Below are positions 32,672 to 45,193 of a stretch of 64,000 nucleotides of DNA, piece after piece. Each line of letters begins with the position of its first letter. The stretch's first letter is position 1. Position numbers and translations under genes: made by a program. The notes below the pieces were generated by a model. The model was not told the origin of the DNA and ran no database searches. It saw nothing but the letters and a program-made list of their open reading frames with translations. This DNA comes from Hordeum vulgare subsp. vulgare. Taxonomy: Eukaryota; Streptophyta; Magnoliopsida; Poales; Poaceae. The stretch lies in contig NC_058523.1 of assembly GCF_904849725.1 (NCBI RefSeq), positions 338,561,948 through 338,625,947 of the forward strand. The letters run 5' to 3'.

Positions 32672-35600
32672 ATGGCTCCCACGACCAGCAAAGCTATCGG
32701 TTGGGTAAGGCATAGAGTATCAGTGCTAAATCTAGAGGAGCTCATAGTCCAAGGTCTTTTGCCGGCTCAAGCAGAAATCGAGTGGCGAGTCCCTAAAGAA
32801 GAAGAAGATCTACAACCCAGATAGGGAGAGGTTTTCATTTTTGTTTATCATCTGCTTAGGGGTTTTCGGCAGCCCGAGTCGAAATTCTTCACAGATTTAC
32901 TCCACTTCTTCCAGCTCAGGCCCGAAGACATTGGTCCCAGTTCCATGACAAATATCTGCCGGTTTCAAGTTGTTTGTGAGGTGTATCTTTAGATTGAACC
33001 TACATTCACTCTCTTTAGGAAGTTCTTCTACATCAAACACCAAACTGAGGTGAAGAAAGAATAGTGCTTCTCCTGAGTGAAATTGGCGAGTCATCCTAAA
33101 GGTTTGAACGCCACTTGGTTTTACTGCAAGGAAACTTCTCTAGCGGGTCAGAATCCTCTGTCGGGTTACAGACCTCACCGACTTAATGCCATGAGCAAAT
33201 TCCCGGGTTGGACAAGTGAGGAGGAGCAGAGACTGCTGGCACCAACAATCTTAAGGCTGAAAGCTTTAACATATCATGGTCTCACCAGAATTGATCTTGT
33301 CTGGTGTTGGTTAATATGGAGGATTCAACCCCTAAATTTAAGGGGTGATTTAATGTGCAATTATTCTAGCGAATCAAGAGATGCCCAACACTTCAGTGAA
33401 GCAGATTTGCATGACAATAAAGTAAATAAAGCCACCAAAAAAATGTTTGGCAACTCGAAAGAGAAGTGCAGCATGACCGACTTAGCTCCATTCTACTGGA
33501 GCAACCCGGTTCCACCCCTAAGTGTCCTTTTTTGGCTTGTCTACTTACTTTATAATAAATTTTTCAACATTTGCACTTATGTTCCTGGCTTATGCTTTTG
33601 TTGCACACAAATTATGATTTTTGGAGAGCCGGGGCCAGAACCCCTGTTCCTCCCCTCCTGGTAAAATGGATGACCCGACACATGAAGCCACCTCCGAAGT
33701 AGAATACGATGTAGAACTTTACTCTCTTGGCCATCTCTTTGTTGATCTTGCTAATGCTTCTTTTCCCAAGGACAATACTGAAAATAGTCAAGCCAGCGAT
33801 GTTGAGGTAATTTCAATCTCCTCGAGTTCTTCAGAATCATATGTTAGTTAAGTTTTTGCACCCCAGCTATTTATTTAGATCTACACTTCCGTTTGAAGAA
33901 AACTCAACATGCAGTCGAGTCAAAACACAAGACCTGGAGTAGCTCCAAGGAACTATGTACCGGCTTACCACATGAGTCGGCCGACCGTAGGCAAACGTCT
34001 TGAGGTGCCGCATAGCCCAACTGCTTATCATCCTCAAGCCGGTCTTTTTAAACAACCTCTTAGTCGTATAATTCACGTTATCAGGAGGCACGACCTTCCT
34101 CTAGTGACTCATAGCGACACAGTTGCCGGCTTTCACCATCAATCGCGGGTAAGCCTTATATTTAAGCTGTTTTCATTGGTTGTGACATCACTTGTCATTT
34201 TTTTAATTTAAACAGTTTTTATGACTTGAAAAGCCAAATATTTCGTTACCAAAAATGTTGGCGAGTCTTCTTCCGCTGCCAGGGACTGCAATGTTCAAAA
34301 TCGTCCATCAGTTGAAGTGGCGACTCAAGTTGATCCGTCCTTTCAAAATGAGCTATATTTGGGCACTGAACTAGCTCATGATGTGGAGATGAATCATGCT
34401 GAAGAGCCAACTGTTGTGGAAACAACTGCTAATAATCAAGACATACCCACCGAACTAGATTTTCAACCTCCTAGTCCTCCTCCTTCAAGTCTTGGGCCAC
34501 ATGTAGATGTCGTTGCCCCGTCAACCACCGTGGACAGCACAAAAGTGGCTTTTGTAGGAGAAATCTTCCAACCTCCTAGTCCTTCAACTATTTTAGCAAA
34601 TGTTGTATCCAAAGGTGAGGCGACAAACTTATAGAAGGGAAAAGGTCAAACTGGAGTTTTGAGAACTTGATGATCTAGACATCAATGGGTTGTACCATCA
34701 ATATGTGACCCGATTGTCTGAGAGTCGGGACTTTGATATGAACTTGGTCAACACCTTGAGGACAAAATATGAGGTAAATGTTTTATCATTTACTCCTTTT
34801 TAGGTATACTACTATAGCCCCCAAGAGCCAGCTTAGTACAATAAGTCATAAGCTGGGTCTTGTGAATATTTGAAGAACCATGTGTAGCCCTCAAGCACCA
34901 GGTTATTTTGACAACAATGAGATGGTACTTATGTGATTTCTTGATGCTTTTAAAAATGCCCCCAATGTATGAATTATCTCGTTGAGATAGCCTGGTCTTT
35001 CCTGCAGCATTTCATTATTTCGAAACTGCAAAAAACAGGCCTGGTAGCCCTCAAGGGTCGGCTCATCTCGTTCAGATAGACGGGTCTTTCTGTTGCACTT
35101 CATTATTTAAACTACAAAACAGACCTAGTAGACACCAAGGGTCGGCTCATCTCATTGAGATAGACAGGTCTTGTTGATGGTTTAGAAAGAAGCGACTTGC
35201 ATTACCCCCAAGTGCTATGGAGAATGTTTGCATCTGCTTGGGACTTTAGATGAATTTTGTGTGTTGTAGCCCGCAAGGGTCGGCTCGTGTGCATGCGAAG
35301 GCTCGGGGTGTTGTGGATTTTATTTTCATAGTGATGCTTTTTGGAGGTGTTGTTGAATGAGGCTAAATCTATGTCAGCTGACTTGAGCACACAACTCAAA
35401 AGGAGAGGAGATTAAGAACTCATGCAGAACTTGTGGCGTCTCATCTCCCGGATACTTTAATCAAATTCGATACTCAGTTGGAGCAAGCTAAGGACAAGTT
35501 CGGTGAAGAAAAGGCTTGCTTAGTGACATGAGCATAAGAGGCCAAGGAAAAACTCAACTTAGTCACCACCGAGTTCACTACGTTGAAGAAGCATATTGGA

Positions 35601-36406
35601 GAAATGACTCTTGCCATCTTCGATATGATTCTTGATCTTGTTGTTATTTTCCGGGTGATCAACTATCGCTGGCTTATTTATACAATTTCTATCGTGCATG
35701 GCGAAAAAGGCACAATGTTTTGCAGGAGCTTGTAGTGGAGCTGAAAGAGATATTCACCTATGTGGAGCAACTGTTCAGAGGGTCTGTTTATGCCATCATG
35801 GTAGTAAACAATCCTCAGAAGCCTCCTAAAAGAATCAAAGACATGCTAAGTCAGCTATCAACAATTCAACAATGGGTTGAAAAATTCAGAAGATCGGCGG
35901 CTCGTCTTGGACAAAATATGGTGCTTGCTCATGCAATGGATTATTTGCCAGGATTGTACTTATCAGCAGTCGAAGGCCGGTTTCCTGAGTACATTATTGA
36001 CGACTCAGAAATCTTAGATCAAGATTTTGTCAATTCTGTGAAGGGGGCCTGCCCAGTGGTGGGTTTTATTGCAAGCGAGCTGGATGTCACAAAGTACCAA
36101 CCCACCTACTCAAGGGAGAACACACGTATTGACCGGCCAAAAGACAAACCCTTTGAGCTAGTGTCACCTCGTTCTAAGCATCCTTTTGTCCATAACGTTG
36201 GTTCATCTGCTACTTCATCTGAAGATATCAATTTTGAGGCTCTTACCATAATTTAGTGGGGTCGAAGGGACCTCCAGATCCATGAATATGAGCCGACTCA
36301 AGCGGGTAAAGTAAATCCTGGTGCGGCTGATCATTATCAAACAACTCAAGCACAAGACACACAAGCCGGCCAGAAGTTGTCATTTGTAATTTTGCAAAAA
36401 CTTTGA
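32672..36406 (+). pseudogene. Antisense ORF of element E (putative gypsy-type transposon domain protein)
   Basis: From ATG 32672 one frame continues to about 33664, interrupted by TAG after residue 50, another TAG, then TAG and TGA just before 33077. It carries the plant 'putative gypsy type transposon' (PF04195-like) features: EIEWRVP, the FHLLRGFRQPES-like region, LRPEDIGP, ICRFQVVCE. Later coding segments lie at about 33627-33851, 33909-34140, 34317-34634 and 35720-36406. They include an acidic, serine-rich part and a final helical domain beginning LVVELKEIFTYVEQL, which stops at 36404-36406 after an internal TAG (36254). AT-rich gaps between segments look like introns or decayed coding. 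Function is unknown, and this copy is dead. Confidence 0.68.
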
Positions 36407-36583
36407 TATTTTTGTGGCTTCTAAGTGAGGTCTGTAATATGAGCAGAAAAATGTGATATGGCTTCCACATCATCATGCGTGTAACACTTTGTTGACACTG
36501 TTTTTGTTGTGGTAGTTTTGGTCAATATATTTGCTCCACACCTTTTGTTTGTGCGATAAGCCGTCTTTTTTGTACAAGATAAG
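36407..36583 (+). other. Downstream end of the antisense gene, up to the Angela-type insertion
   Basis: This short non-coding stretch of element E ends in ATAAG, the target duplication of the insertion. Confidence 0.6.
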
Positions 36584-38404
36584 TGTTGGAATTATGCCCT
36601 AGAGGCAATAATAAATGTATAGTTATTATTATAATTCCTGTATCAAGATAATAGTTTATTATCCATGCTATAATTGTATTGAATGAAGACTCATTTACAT
36701 GTGTGGATACATAGACAAAACACCGTCCCTAGCATGCCTCTAGTTGGCTAGCCAGTTGATCGATGATAGTCAGTGTCTTCTGATTATGAACAAGGTGTTG
36801 TTGCTTGATAACTGGATCACGTCATTAGGAGAATCACGTGATGGAGTAGACCCAAACTAATAGACGTAGCATGTTGATCGTGTCATTTTGTTGCTACTGT
36901 TTTCTGCGTGTCAAGTATTTATTCCTATGACCATGAGATCATATAACTCACTGACACCGGAGGAATGCTTTGTGTGTATCAAATGTCGCAACGTAACTGG
37001 GTGACTATAAAGATGCTCTACAGGTATCTCCGAAGGTGTTAGTTGAGTTAGTATGGATCAAGACTGGGATTTGTCACTCCGTGTGACGGAGAGGTATCTC
37101 GGGGCCCACTCGGTAATACAACATCACACACAAGCCTTGCAAGCAATGTAACTTAGTGTAAGTTGCGGGATCTTGTATTACGGAACGAGTAAAGAGACTT
37201 GCCAGTAAACGAGATTGAAATAGGTATGCGGATACTGATGATCGAATCTCGGGCAAGTAACATACCGAAGGACAAAGGGAATGACATACGGGATTATACG
37301 AATCCTTGGCACTGAGGTTCAAACGATAAGATCTTCGTAGAATATGTAGGATCCAATATGGTCATCCAGGTCCCGCTATTGGATATTGACCGAGGAGTCT
37401 CTCGGGTCATGTCTACATAGTTCTCGAACCCGCAGGGTCTGCACACTTAAGATTCGACGTTGTTTTATGCGTATTTGAGTTATATGGTTGGTTACCGAAT
37501 GTTGTTCGGAGTCCCGGATGAGATCACGGACGTCACGAGGGTTTCCGGAATAGTCCGGAAACGAAGATTGATATATAGGATGACCTCATTTGATTACCGG
37601 AAGGTTTTCGGAGTTACCGGGAATGTACCGGGAATGACGAATGGGTTCCGGGAGTTCACCGGGGGGGGCAACCCACCCCGGGGAAGCCCATAGGCTTTGG
37701 GGAGACACACCAGACCTTAGTGGGCTGGTGGGACAGCCCCAAGGGGGCCTATGCGCCAAGAGAAATAAATCAAAGAAAAAGAAAAAAAAGAGGGAAGAAG
37801 TGGGAAGGGAGGGGGACTCCTCCCACCAAACCAAGTCCAACTCGGTTTGGGGCGGGAGTCCTCCCCCCCTTGGCTCGGCCGACCCCTTGGGAGTCCCTTG
37901 GACCCCAAGGCAAGGTCCCCCTCCCTCCTCCTATATATATAGGGCTTTTAGGGCAGATTTGAGACGACTTTCTCACGGCTGCCCGACCACATACCTCCAT
38001 AGTTTTTCCTCTAGATCGCGTTTCTGCGGAGCTCGGGCGGAGCCCTGCTGAGACGAGATCATCACCAACCTCCGGAGCGCCGTCACGCTGCCGGAGAACT
38101 CTTCTACCTCTCCGTCTCTCTTGCTGGATCAAGAAGGCCGAGATCATCGTCGAGCTGTACGTGTGCTGAACGCGGAGGTGCCGTCCGTTCGGTACTAGAT
38201 CGTGGGACTGATCGCGGGATTGTTCGCGGGGCGGATCGAGGGACGTGAGGACGTTCCACTACATCAACCGCGTTCTCTAACGCTTCTTCTGTACGATCTA
38301 CAAGGGTACGTAGATCACTCATCCCCTCTCGTAGATGGACATCACCATGATAGGTCTTCGTGCGCGTAGGAAAATTTTTGTTTCCCATGCGACGTTCCCC
38401 AACA
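36584..38404 (+). mobile_element. Solo LTR of an Angela/BARE/WIS-type Copia element
   Basis: The 1821 bp insertion begins TGTTGGAATTATGCCC and ends CGTTCCCCAACA, with perfect 5 bp duplications ATAAG (36579-36583 and 38405-38409). These are the hallmark ends of the Angela/BARE/WIS LTR, the most abundant Copia LTR in Triticeae. No primer-binding site or coding region is attached, so the element was reduced to one LTR. ORFs within (for example 37641-38051) are LTR sequence. Confidence 0.96.
37932..37941 (+). promoter_or_regulatory. TATA box of the Angela-type LTR
   Basis: TATATATATA followed by GGGC lies about three quarters along the LTR, as in BARE-type promoters. Confidence 0.7.
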
Positions 38405-38702
38405 ATAAGACGCCAGAATAAGGTCATGCTCTGAACATAATTAATCCCTTCATATCTTGAACAAGAAAATAATTTATCATCATGTGACCCAATATAATAA
38501 CTCGGCGGTCTATGTATGACCCGACAAATATAAAGTTAAAAAATTTCGCCTACAATTTAGTACGCAAGAATATATGATAAAGTAATTAACAAGCCGACAT
38601 TTGAAGCTCGATTTTTAAGACTAGCTTTTGAGGCTCAAGTCTTGCTTCAATAAAGCTAGCGTGATAGCCCATGGTTTATCCTTGCTTTGTGTAAGTCAGC
38701 TC
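38405..38702 (-). other. Element E spacer between the two solo LTRs
   Basis: 298 bp of AT-rich element E sequence between the pol end and the antisense gene. I see no coding capacity. Confidence 0.6.
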
Positions 38703-40221
38703 TGCTACCTCTTGAGCTTCCGTTGGGTTTTTCCCTTGAAGAGGAAAGGGTGATGCAACACAGTAGCGATAAGTATTTCCCTTAGTTTGAGAACCAAGGT
38801 ATCAATCCAGTAGGAGTATCAAGATGAGACCAATGTACCTGCACAAAAACAAACAAACTTGCACCCAACGCTATAAAGGGGTTGTCAATCCCTTCACGAT
38901 TATTTGCAAGGTGACATCTGAAGGTGAAAAGTGCAACAAAATAATTTTGTAGATCTGAAAATATGATGTGAAGTAGACCCGGGGGGCATAGTTTTCACTA
39001 CAGGCTTCTCTCATGATAGCAAGTATTATTTGTGGGTGAACGAATTACTGTCGAGCAATTGATAGAATCGTGCAAAGTCATGATGATATCTAAGGCAATG
39101 ATCATACATATAGGCATCACGTCCGAGACAAGTAGACCGATACTTACTGCATCTACTACTATTACTCCACGCATCGACCGCTATCCAGCATGCATCTAGT
39201 GTATTGAGTTCATAACAAACAGAGTAACGCCTTAAGCAAGATGACATGATGTAGAGGGATAAATTCATGCAATATGATATAAACCCCATCTTTTTACCCT
39301 TGATGGCAACAACAAGATGCGTGCCTCGCTACCCCTTCTGTCACTAGGTGAGGACACCGCACGGTACGAACCCAAAACCAAGCACTTCTTCCATTGCAAG
39401 AATTATAGATCAAGTTGGCTAAACAAAACCCACAACTCGAAGTGAATTACAAGGATACGAAATCATGCATATAAGAGATCAGAGGAGACTCAAATAATAT
39501 TTGTACATAATCTGATCATAAATCCACAATTCATCGGATCTCCACAAACACACCGCAAAAGAAGATTACATCGGATAGATCTCCATGAAGATCATGGAGA
39601 ACTTTGTATTGAAGATCCAAGAGAGAGAAGAAGCCATCTAGCTACTAGCTATGGACCCGAAGGTCTGTGGTGAACTACTCACGCATCATCGGAGAGGCAA
39701 TGGTGTTGATGAAGAAGCCCTCCGTGTCCGAATCCCCCCTCCATCAGGGCACCATAACGGTCTCCAGATGGGATCTTGCGGAGACAGAAGCTTGCAGCGG
39801 CGGAAAAGTATTTTCGTGGCTCTCTCTGGTGGTTTTGGATTTTTAGAGAATTTATAGGCGAAAGAGGTAGGGCAATGGAGCCACGTGGGGCCCACAAGCC
39901 TGCCAGGCGCCCCCCCCAGGCCGTGGCTAGGAGGCTTGTGACATCCCTCGAGGTCTCCTGCCTTGGTTCTCAAGTCCCCTGCGTATCTTCTGTTATGGAA
40001 AATATCATCCCGCGGGTTTTATTCCGTTTGGACTCCGTTAAATATTCTTCTCTGAAAAAGGTCAAAAACATGGAAAAAAAGAAACTGGCACTTAGCACCG
40101 AGTTAATAGGTTAGTCCCAAAAAAGATATAAAATAGCATTTTCATGCATACAAAACATCCAAAGATGACAAGATAATAGCATGGAACCATAAAAAATTAT
40201 AGATACGTTGGAGACGTATCA
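38703..40221 (-). mobile_element. Solo LTR of a WHAM/Sabrina-like Gypsy element
   Basis: The 1519 bp insertion reads TGCTACCTCT to GACGTATCA on +, which on the minus strand is TGATACGTC at the start. Flanks AGCTC (38698-38702) and CGCTC (40222-40226) agree at four of five bases, a decayed target duplication. It is the complete version of the LTR piece at 17468-18425. No coding region is attached. ORFs at 39651-40114 are LTR sequence. Confidence 0.83.
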
Positions 40222-40640
40222 CGCTCTCACGTGACTTAAGCCAGTATTTTAACCTAGGGTCCATGTGGACTGACTTATCAAAGTACACCAGGTCACCTTT
40301 TCGGAGTAGGATCTTGTGAACAGGTAGGTTTTACCAAGAGTATATTGGCTTATAGCCGAGCCAAGTGGGATATTAAAGGCAAACTCATTGAGTCAGGAGC
40401 CCCCAAGTGACTTACATTCGGAAAATAAAGGCGCATACACAATTTTTTGAGATGAAACGACAAAGACCCCAAGTTTCGAGGTTGCTAGCTTTATTATATT
40501 GAAACCGAACGTATATACATTGGTATGTATAATGATGTGGATCCAGTAGCTCTAGGTAAAATAAGGCCAAAGATCAGTAATGTTCCAATGCATGTTGATC
40601 TCCTCTTTAAAGTTATGGGACTTCTGATGTTCCCGTATAT
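40222..40640 (-). other. Spacer after integrase in element E
   Basis: Non-coding sequence between the integrase end and the WHAM-like insertion. Nothing recognisable. Confidence 0.55.
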
Positions 40641-41750
40641 CAATCAGGTAATATGACCCATTGTTGAGATTTTTACCGATGAAAAAAGTCCCTTCCCAAG
40701 GTGGTGAAAGTTATGCACGCCTATTTGGTCTAGAAACAAAGAGAGCACTAAGTTACCTTCCTTGAAAGTTCGGCTCCAAACTCTATGGCTACGATAGCAG
40801 CATAGGTCTTGTTGGTATATAACAGATCTGTATGATGCGATATCACGTTCCTCTTCCACTGGATCCAATGATTCATGATAAGTTTTTCATTATTAGCCTT
40901 GACATAAGCAGTGACCCTGGAGCAATCATGTCTGATAACACTTGGCAAAATAACTTCTACTCCATAGACCAACAAAAGCAGAGTATATCATGTCGATCTG
41001 TTCGAAATAGTCCTTATGCTGCATAGTACTGCGAGGAGTTATTCAAACCAACAACTAGGAGTTCTCTGAAGGAAAACCATAACTCGGGGTCTAATTCCAC
41101 GCAATATCTCCTGGTTGGCTTCCTCAGCTTGTCCATTAGATTGTGGATGTGCAATAGAGGCTAAATCAAGTCTGATGTGCTCTTGTTGACAAAATTGTTC
41201 CATATCTCCTTTGGATAGATTGGTGTCATTATTTGTGATGATGCTATGTGGATATCCGAAACGATAAATATACTTTTTCAAGAATTTCACTGCAGTCTCA
41301 ACATCACAATTGTTGATCGGCTCTCCTACAACCCACTGGGTGAATTTTTCCAATACGACTAAAAGGTGTGTCTTTTTATGTGATGATGGTTTGAACAGAC
41401 CGGCCATGTCAATCCACCAAACTGCAAACGACCAAATAAGTGGAATCATCCAGACGGCACAAGAGCTTGTCATGCCAACTTTTGTCAACCATCACACTTT
41501 CGCATAAAGTCTTCAGCATCAGCGTGAGCGGTAAGAGGATAAAAACCATGACGATACAGCTTGGCACCCAACAATCTTGAGCCTACATGTTGACCATAAT
41601 CTCCAACATGGATCTTATTAAGGATTGCTCAACCTTCTCCATGAGAAACACAATGTTCAAATACGCTTCTGTAGATTCGACGGTGTAACTCGCCAATGAC
41701 TATAGTCATGGATTTGCAACACCATATAATTTATCAGGCGATGATTTCCT
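40641..41750 (-). pseudogene. pol: Integrase of element E
   Basis: The core is readable at 41488-41039: HLLVVLEKFTQWV, then the GYPHSIITNNDTNLS block and the HPQSNGQAEEANQEILRG block with the catalytic glutamate. In the second block the position usually D-N-G reads N-D. The C-terminal part at 40975-40644 includes IYQQDLCCYRS and GNLVLSL. The HHCC zinc region lies near 41500-41720 in broken frames. This sequence type belongs to the Tat/RIRE2 branch. Confidence 0.85.
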
Positions 41751-42570
41751 CATCACGGAGCTCACCTAGGGTCAAATAAGCCAAATAAGGGACAATCCAA
41801 TCAGGGATTGCATGGAGATCCGCCACGAGTTGTGCCTCAGGGTATGGAATAGCTATATCCTCCTCTGATTGCAATTTGACTGAAGGAATGTGGATCGCAT
41901 CAAGGAAAACATTGGGTGGGACCGTCTTACACTAAGATCTGAGTCTGGACAAAGCATCAGCAGCCTCATTGAGCCAGCGATCAATGTGATCAATTTGGTA
42001 ATCTTGAAAATGACCTGCAATAACCATGACTGCATGTCGATAAGCAGCCATGAGAGGTTATTTGGAATCCCGAGTCCCTCATACTTGTTGAGCCACCAAA
42101 TTTGAATCACCGAAACGTCTAACCCGGCTAAGGTTCATCTCCTTGGCTATGCAGAGTCCATGAAGGAGAGCTTCATACTAAGTTGCATTGTTAGGGCAAG
42201 GAAACATGAGTCATAAGACGTAACAAAACTTTTCACCTCTCGGGGAAGATAAAGTAACTCCAGCCGCCGAGTCTTGCTATCATGACCCATCAAAGCGTGT
42301 TGTCGTGTACGTGTTATCTAGATTCTCCTCCGGGACTTGTAATTCAGTCCAATCATTAGTAAATTCCACTGAAGCATGAGATTTGATGGCTGTCCAAGGC
42401 ACATACTTCACATAGTGTGGTCCAAGCTCCATAGCCCATTTAGATATCCAGCTAGTGGCCTCTCTGTTTTGTATTATATCTCCAAGAGGAGGTGAACTGA
42501 CCACAGTGATTGGGTGCTCTTGGAAATAATGTTTGAGCTTACGGCAGGCCATGACTACGCCAAACACCAA
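41751..42570 (-). pseudogene. pol: RNase H regions of element E
   Basis: A connection segment (ACRKLKHYFQEHPI) and WISKWAMELGPHYVKYVP lie at 42550-42400. A second RNase H-like stretch follows in mixed frames, with a FDGS block near 42290 and an EAADALSRL-like end near 41950. Tat elements carry this second, archaeal-type RNase H after the first. Stops and frame changes are frequent. Confidence 0.72.
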
Positions 42571-43693
42571 CTACTGCCAATGTGGGTATCTTTGCTTTGA
42601 TATGGTCAAACCTTCACTAACATAATAAACAGGTCGTTGCACTGGATACTCCTTTCCCGCCTCCTTGAACTCAACGACAACTGATACAGTTAACGCCTTA
42701 TTATTTGCAACAATATACAGGAGCATAGGCTCTTTGTCAATCGGTATGGCTAACACATGCGTCTCGACCGACTATTTCTTGAGTGCTTCAAAAGCGTCAT
42801 TGGTAGCTTCAATTGAAACGGAGTTGTATGTCTTTTTCAACAGCTCATAGAGGGGAATTGCCTTCTCACAAAGGGTGCTTATAAACAGGCTCAAAGTCGC
42901 AATGCGACCCGCCATACACTAAACATCATTGATATTTGCCGACTTAGATAGGGAATTCACTGCTTTAATGTTATCTGGGTTAGCCTAGATGCCACGCTCT
43001 GAGACCAAAAATTCTAGCAACTTGCATGCATGTACTCCAAAAACACACTTGGCCGGGTTAAGCTTCATTGTGTACACATGAAGGTTGTCAAAGGTTTCCG
43101 TGAGGTTATCCAGCAGAGGTTCGTTCTTCTAGGATTTAACTACAATATCATCAACATTGCACCCAATCTGGTTGTGCAAAAGGCATCGAGAAATAGAAAA
43201 AAGCTCCAAAGGGGGTGATGAAAGTCGTCTTCTCTTGATCCTTAACAACCATCTTTATCTGATGATAACCACAGTGAGCGTGCAAGAAGCATAGGCGCTC
43301 ACAACCGGCTATAGAATCAATGATTTGGTCAATGCGAGGAAGAGCAAACGGATCCTTGGGACAAGCTTTATTGAGATCTGTGTAATGAACACACATACGC
43401 CTAGTGCCATTTTTCTTTAGAACAAGCACTGGATTTGCAAGCCATTCTGGGTGAAATAATTCAATGATGAATCCCATGGCTAGGAGTCGTGCTACTTCTT
43501 CACCAATAGTCTTTTGTCTCTCCTTGTTAAAATGAAGGAGTAATTGTCGAATATGTTTCATTTTAGGATCAACATTAAGGTGGTGCTCAGAGAGTTCTCT
43601 CGATAATCCAGGCATGTCAGAAGGCTTACATGCAAAGATCTCCTGATTCTCAGGGATTAACTCGATGAGCATGTTTTCCGATTTGGGATCCAT
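42571..43693 (-). pseudogene. pol: Reverse transcriptase of element E
   Basis: From the right: DMPGLSRELSEHHLN, the EVARLLAMGFI segment, NPVLVLKKNGTRRMCVHY, and the FLHAHCGYHQIKM and TTFITPFGAF blocks. After a frameshift near 43150 the catalytic block reads NVDD where YVDD is usual. The 42756-42571 piece (LLYIVANNKALTVSVV) starts RNase H. The gene is inactive by frameshifts and stops. Confidence 0.83.
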
Positions 43694-44479
43694 GCCTCTT
43701 CCAATAGTAAACTACTCGGAAGAATTATCGGGAATAAAATGAATCTGCTTAGTATCTTTTGTCGGCTTAAACTTCACGGCAGGTTCAGATTCTATGGTGG
43801 GCTTTTTAGGCTGGTCATATCAGCCAGGTCAACATTGGATGTGTAAAACTTCAACTCCTCTATTGCACAAGCTGACTTCGCGTAAGCTGCATCTCCTTCC
43901 TCACACTCTTGAGGAATTTTCTGATTCCCGTCAATGGTGATTGTTCCGCATGGCCAAGGCATCTTGAGCTTGAGATATACATAGCAGAGCCATAACATAA
44001 AACACGCATAAGCCGGCCATCTGAAGAGCTCATGATAAGGGCTCTTAATTTTGACCACCTCAAAAGTAAGGGACTCACACATATAGTTCAACTTTGTATT
44101 GAAAGCAACACTGGGTGTGATCCGTCCAATTGGGTATGCTGACTTGCTGGTCATCATTCCGTGAAAAACTATGGTTGAAGACTGCATCTTACTCTCAGAA
44201 ATATTCATCAGTTGAAACATGTCGTACTATAAGATGTTGATACTGCTACCCCCATCCATGACTACCTTCGTGAGCGTATAACCCCCAACTTGAGGTGCCA
44301 CCACCACGACAAGGCCACATGGATTGTCAACTCGAGGAGGGTGATGCTCTCTGCTCCAAGTGATTGGGTACTCAGACCAGTTTACGTTTCTTGGGACAGC
44401 CGGTTCCACCACATTGATGGCTTTATGCTGAACCTTTCGAGCACGTGCGCACGTACTAGTGGTAAACACATGATATTGA
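43694..44479 (-). pseudogene. pol: Protease region of element E
   Basis: The 44469-44227 frame reads REHHPPRVDNPCGLVVVV and ends in VMDGGSSINIL, the protease active-site block of the RIRE2/Tat type, where D-G-G-S replaces the usual D-T/S-G. The rest of the protease is in other frames to about 43790 (for example PIGRITPSVAFNTKLNY). Confidence 0.75.
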
Positions 44480-45193
44480 CCCCCGTTCAGCTGCTTTGGA
44501 TTACTCTGAAATCCAGCTTGGTTTTTCTGCTAGTGGTTTCCCTGCCCCGAGTGTTGATAACCACTATTATTGTTGTCGTGACCCTAGAAATTGCCACCTG
44601 AACCGCCTGAACCTTGAAATCCATGACCTGCAAAACCACCAAATGAGCGAACTCCTGAACCGTTGGTGCCAGGATGACCCGGATTTCCACCATTTCCACC
44701 TTCATGGTGACTCTGGAATGCTTGGTTGCAGAATTCCTGCATGATATAACAATTTTCCCACGAGTGAGTGGCCGGCTTATCTGGAAAGTTGTGTTTTGGC
44801 CAAGGAGCCTTGAGTTCTTCCTCATAATTATGGTGTTTGTTCTGTTGTAACCCTTGCTAGGGTTATTACTCCGCCTTTGATTCTTGAAACCAGTGTTGGT
44901 GTTAGAAACAAAGTCTGACCTGTCATAAGTATGCTTGCACTTTCCACCATTGCCTTGATTGTTATGATTTCCATGGTGTCCAAAATTGTGTTGCTGACGA
45001 CCTTTGATATTATCATGTTTCTTTCCCTTGCCAGATTTATCGTCATGTTAACTGGGATCTTTTGTGTTCTTCGATTCAGCATATCTAGTAAGGACATACA
45101 TGAGGTCTCCCATATCTTGAATATTCCGCTTGAGGCGTTGTAGGATCAAAAGTATGTCTAGAGGGGAGATTAGACTACTTGACAAGAAAAAAA
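44480..45193 (-). pseudogene. gag: C-terminal gag region of element E, truncated
   Basis: The minus strand is rich in Asn, His, Gly and Gln codons in broken frames, with short Lys/Arg stretches, as in the region after the gag core of RIRE2-like elements. No intact zinc knuckle could be read. Element D's LTR begins at 45194. Confidence 0.5.

Larger units (their letters stand above)
30995..45193 (-). mobile_element. Element E: Tat/RIRE2-like Ty3/Gypsy element with antisense gene
   Basis: On the minus strand this holds the end of gag, protease, RT, RNase H and integrase (45193-40640), a spacer, a gene on the opposite strand (32672-36406), a polypurine tract and a short 3' LTR (30995-31519). An antisense ORF between pol and the 3' LTR is a known feature of the Tat lineage. 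Two solo LTRs interrupt it. Its 5' LTR and most of gag are cut off by element D at 45194. The expected target copy left of the LTR is CTTGG (30990-30994). Confidence 0.85.

Noticed and set aside
35720..36256. Cellular gene with a 178-codon exon
   Set aside because: It lies in line with the antisense gene of element E and continues past an internal stop to 36406. It is better explained as that gene's last exon.
37641..38427. ORFs of 100 or more codons at the end of the Angela-type LTR
   Set aside because: They are LTR promoter and leader sequence shared by thousands of such LTRs.
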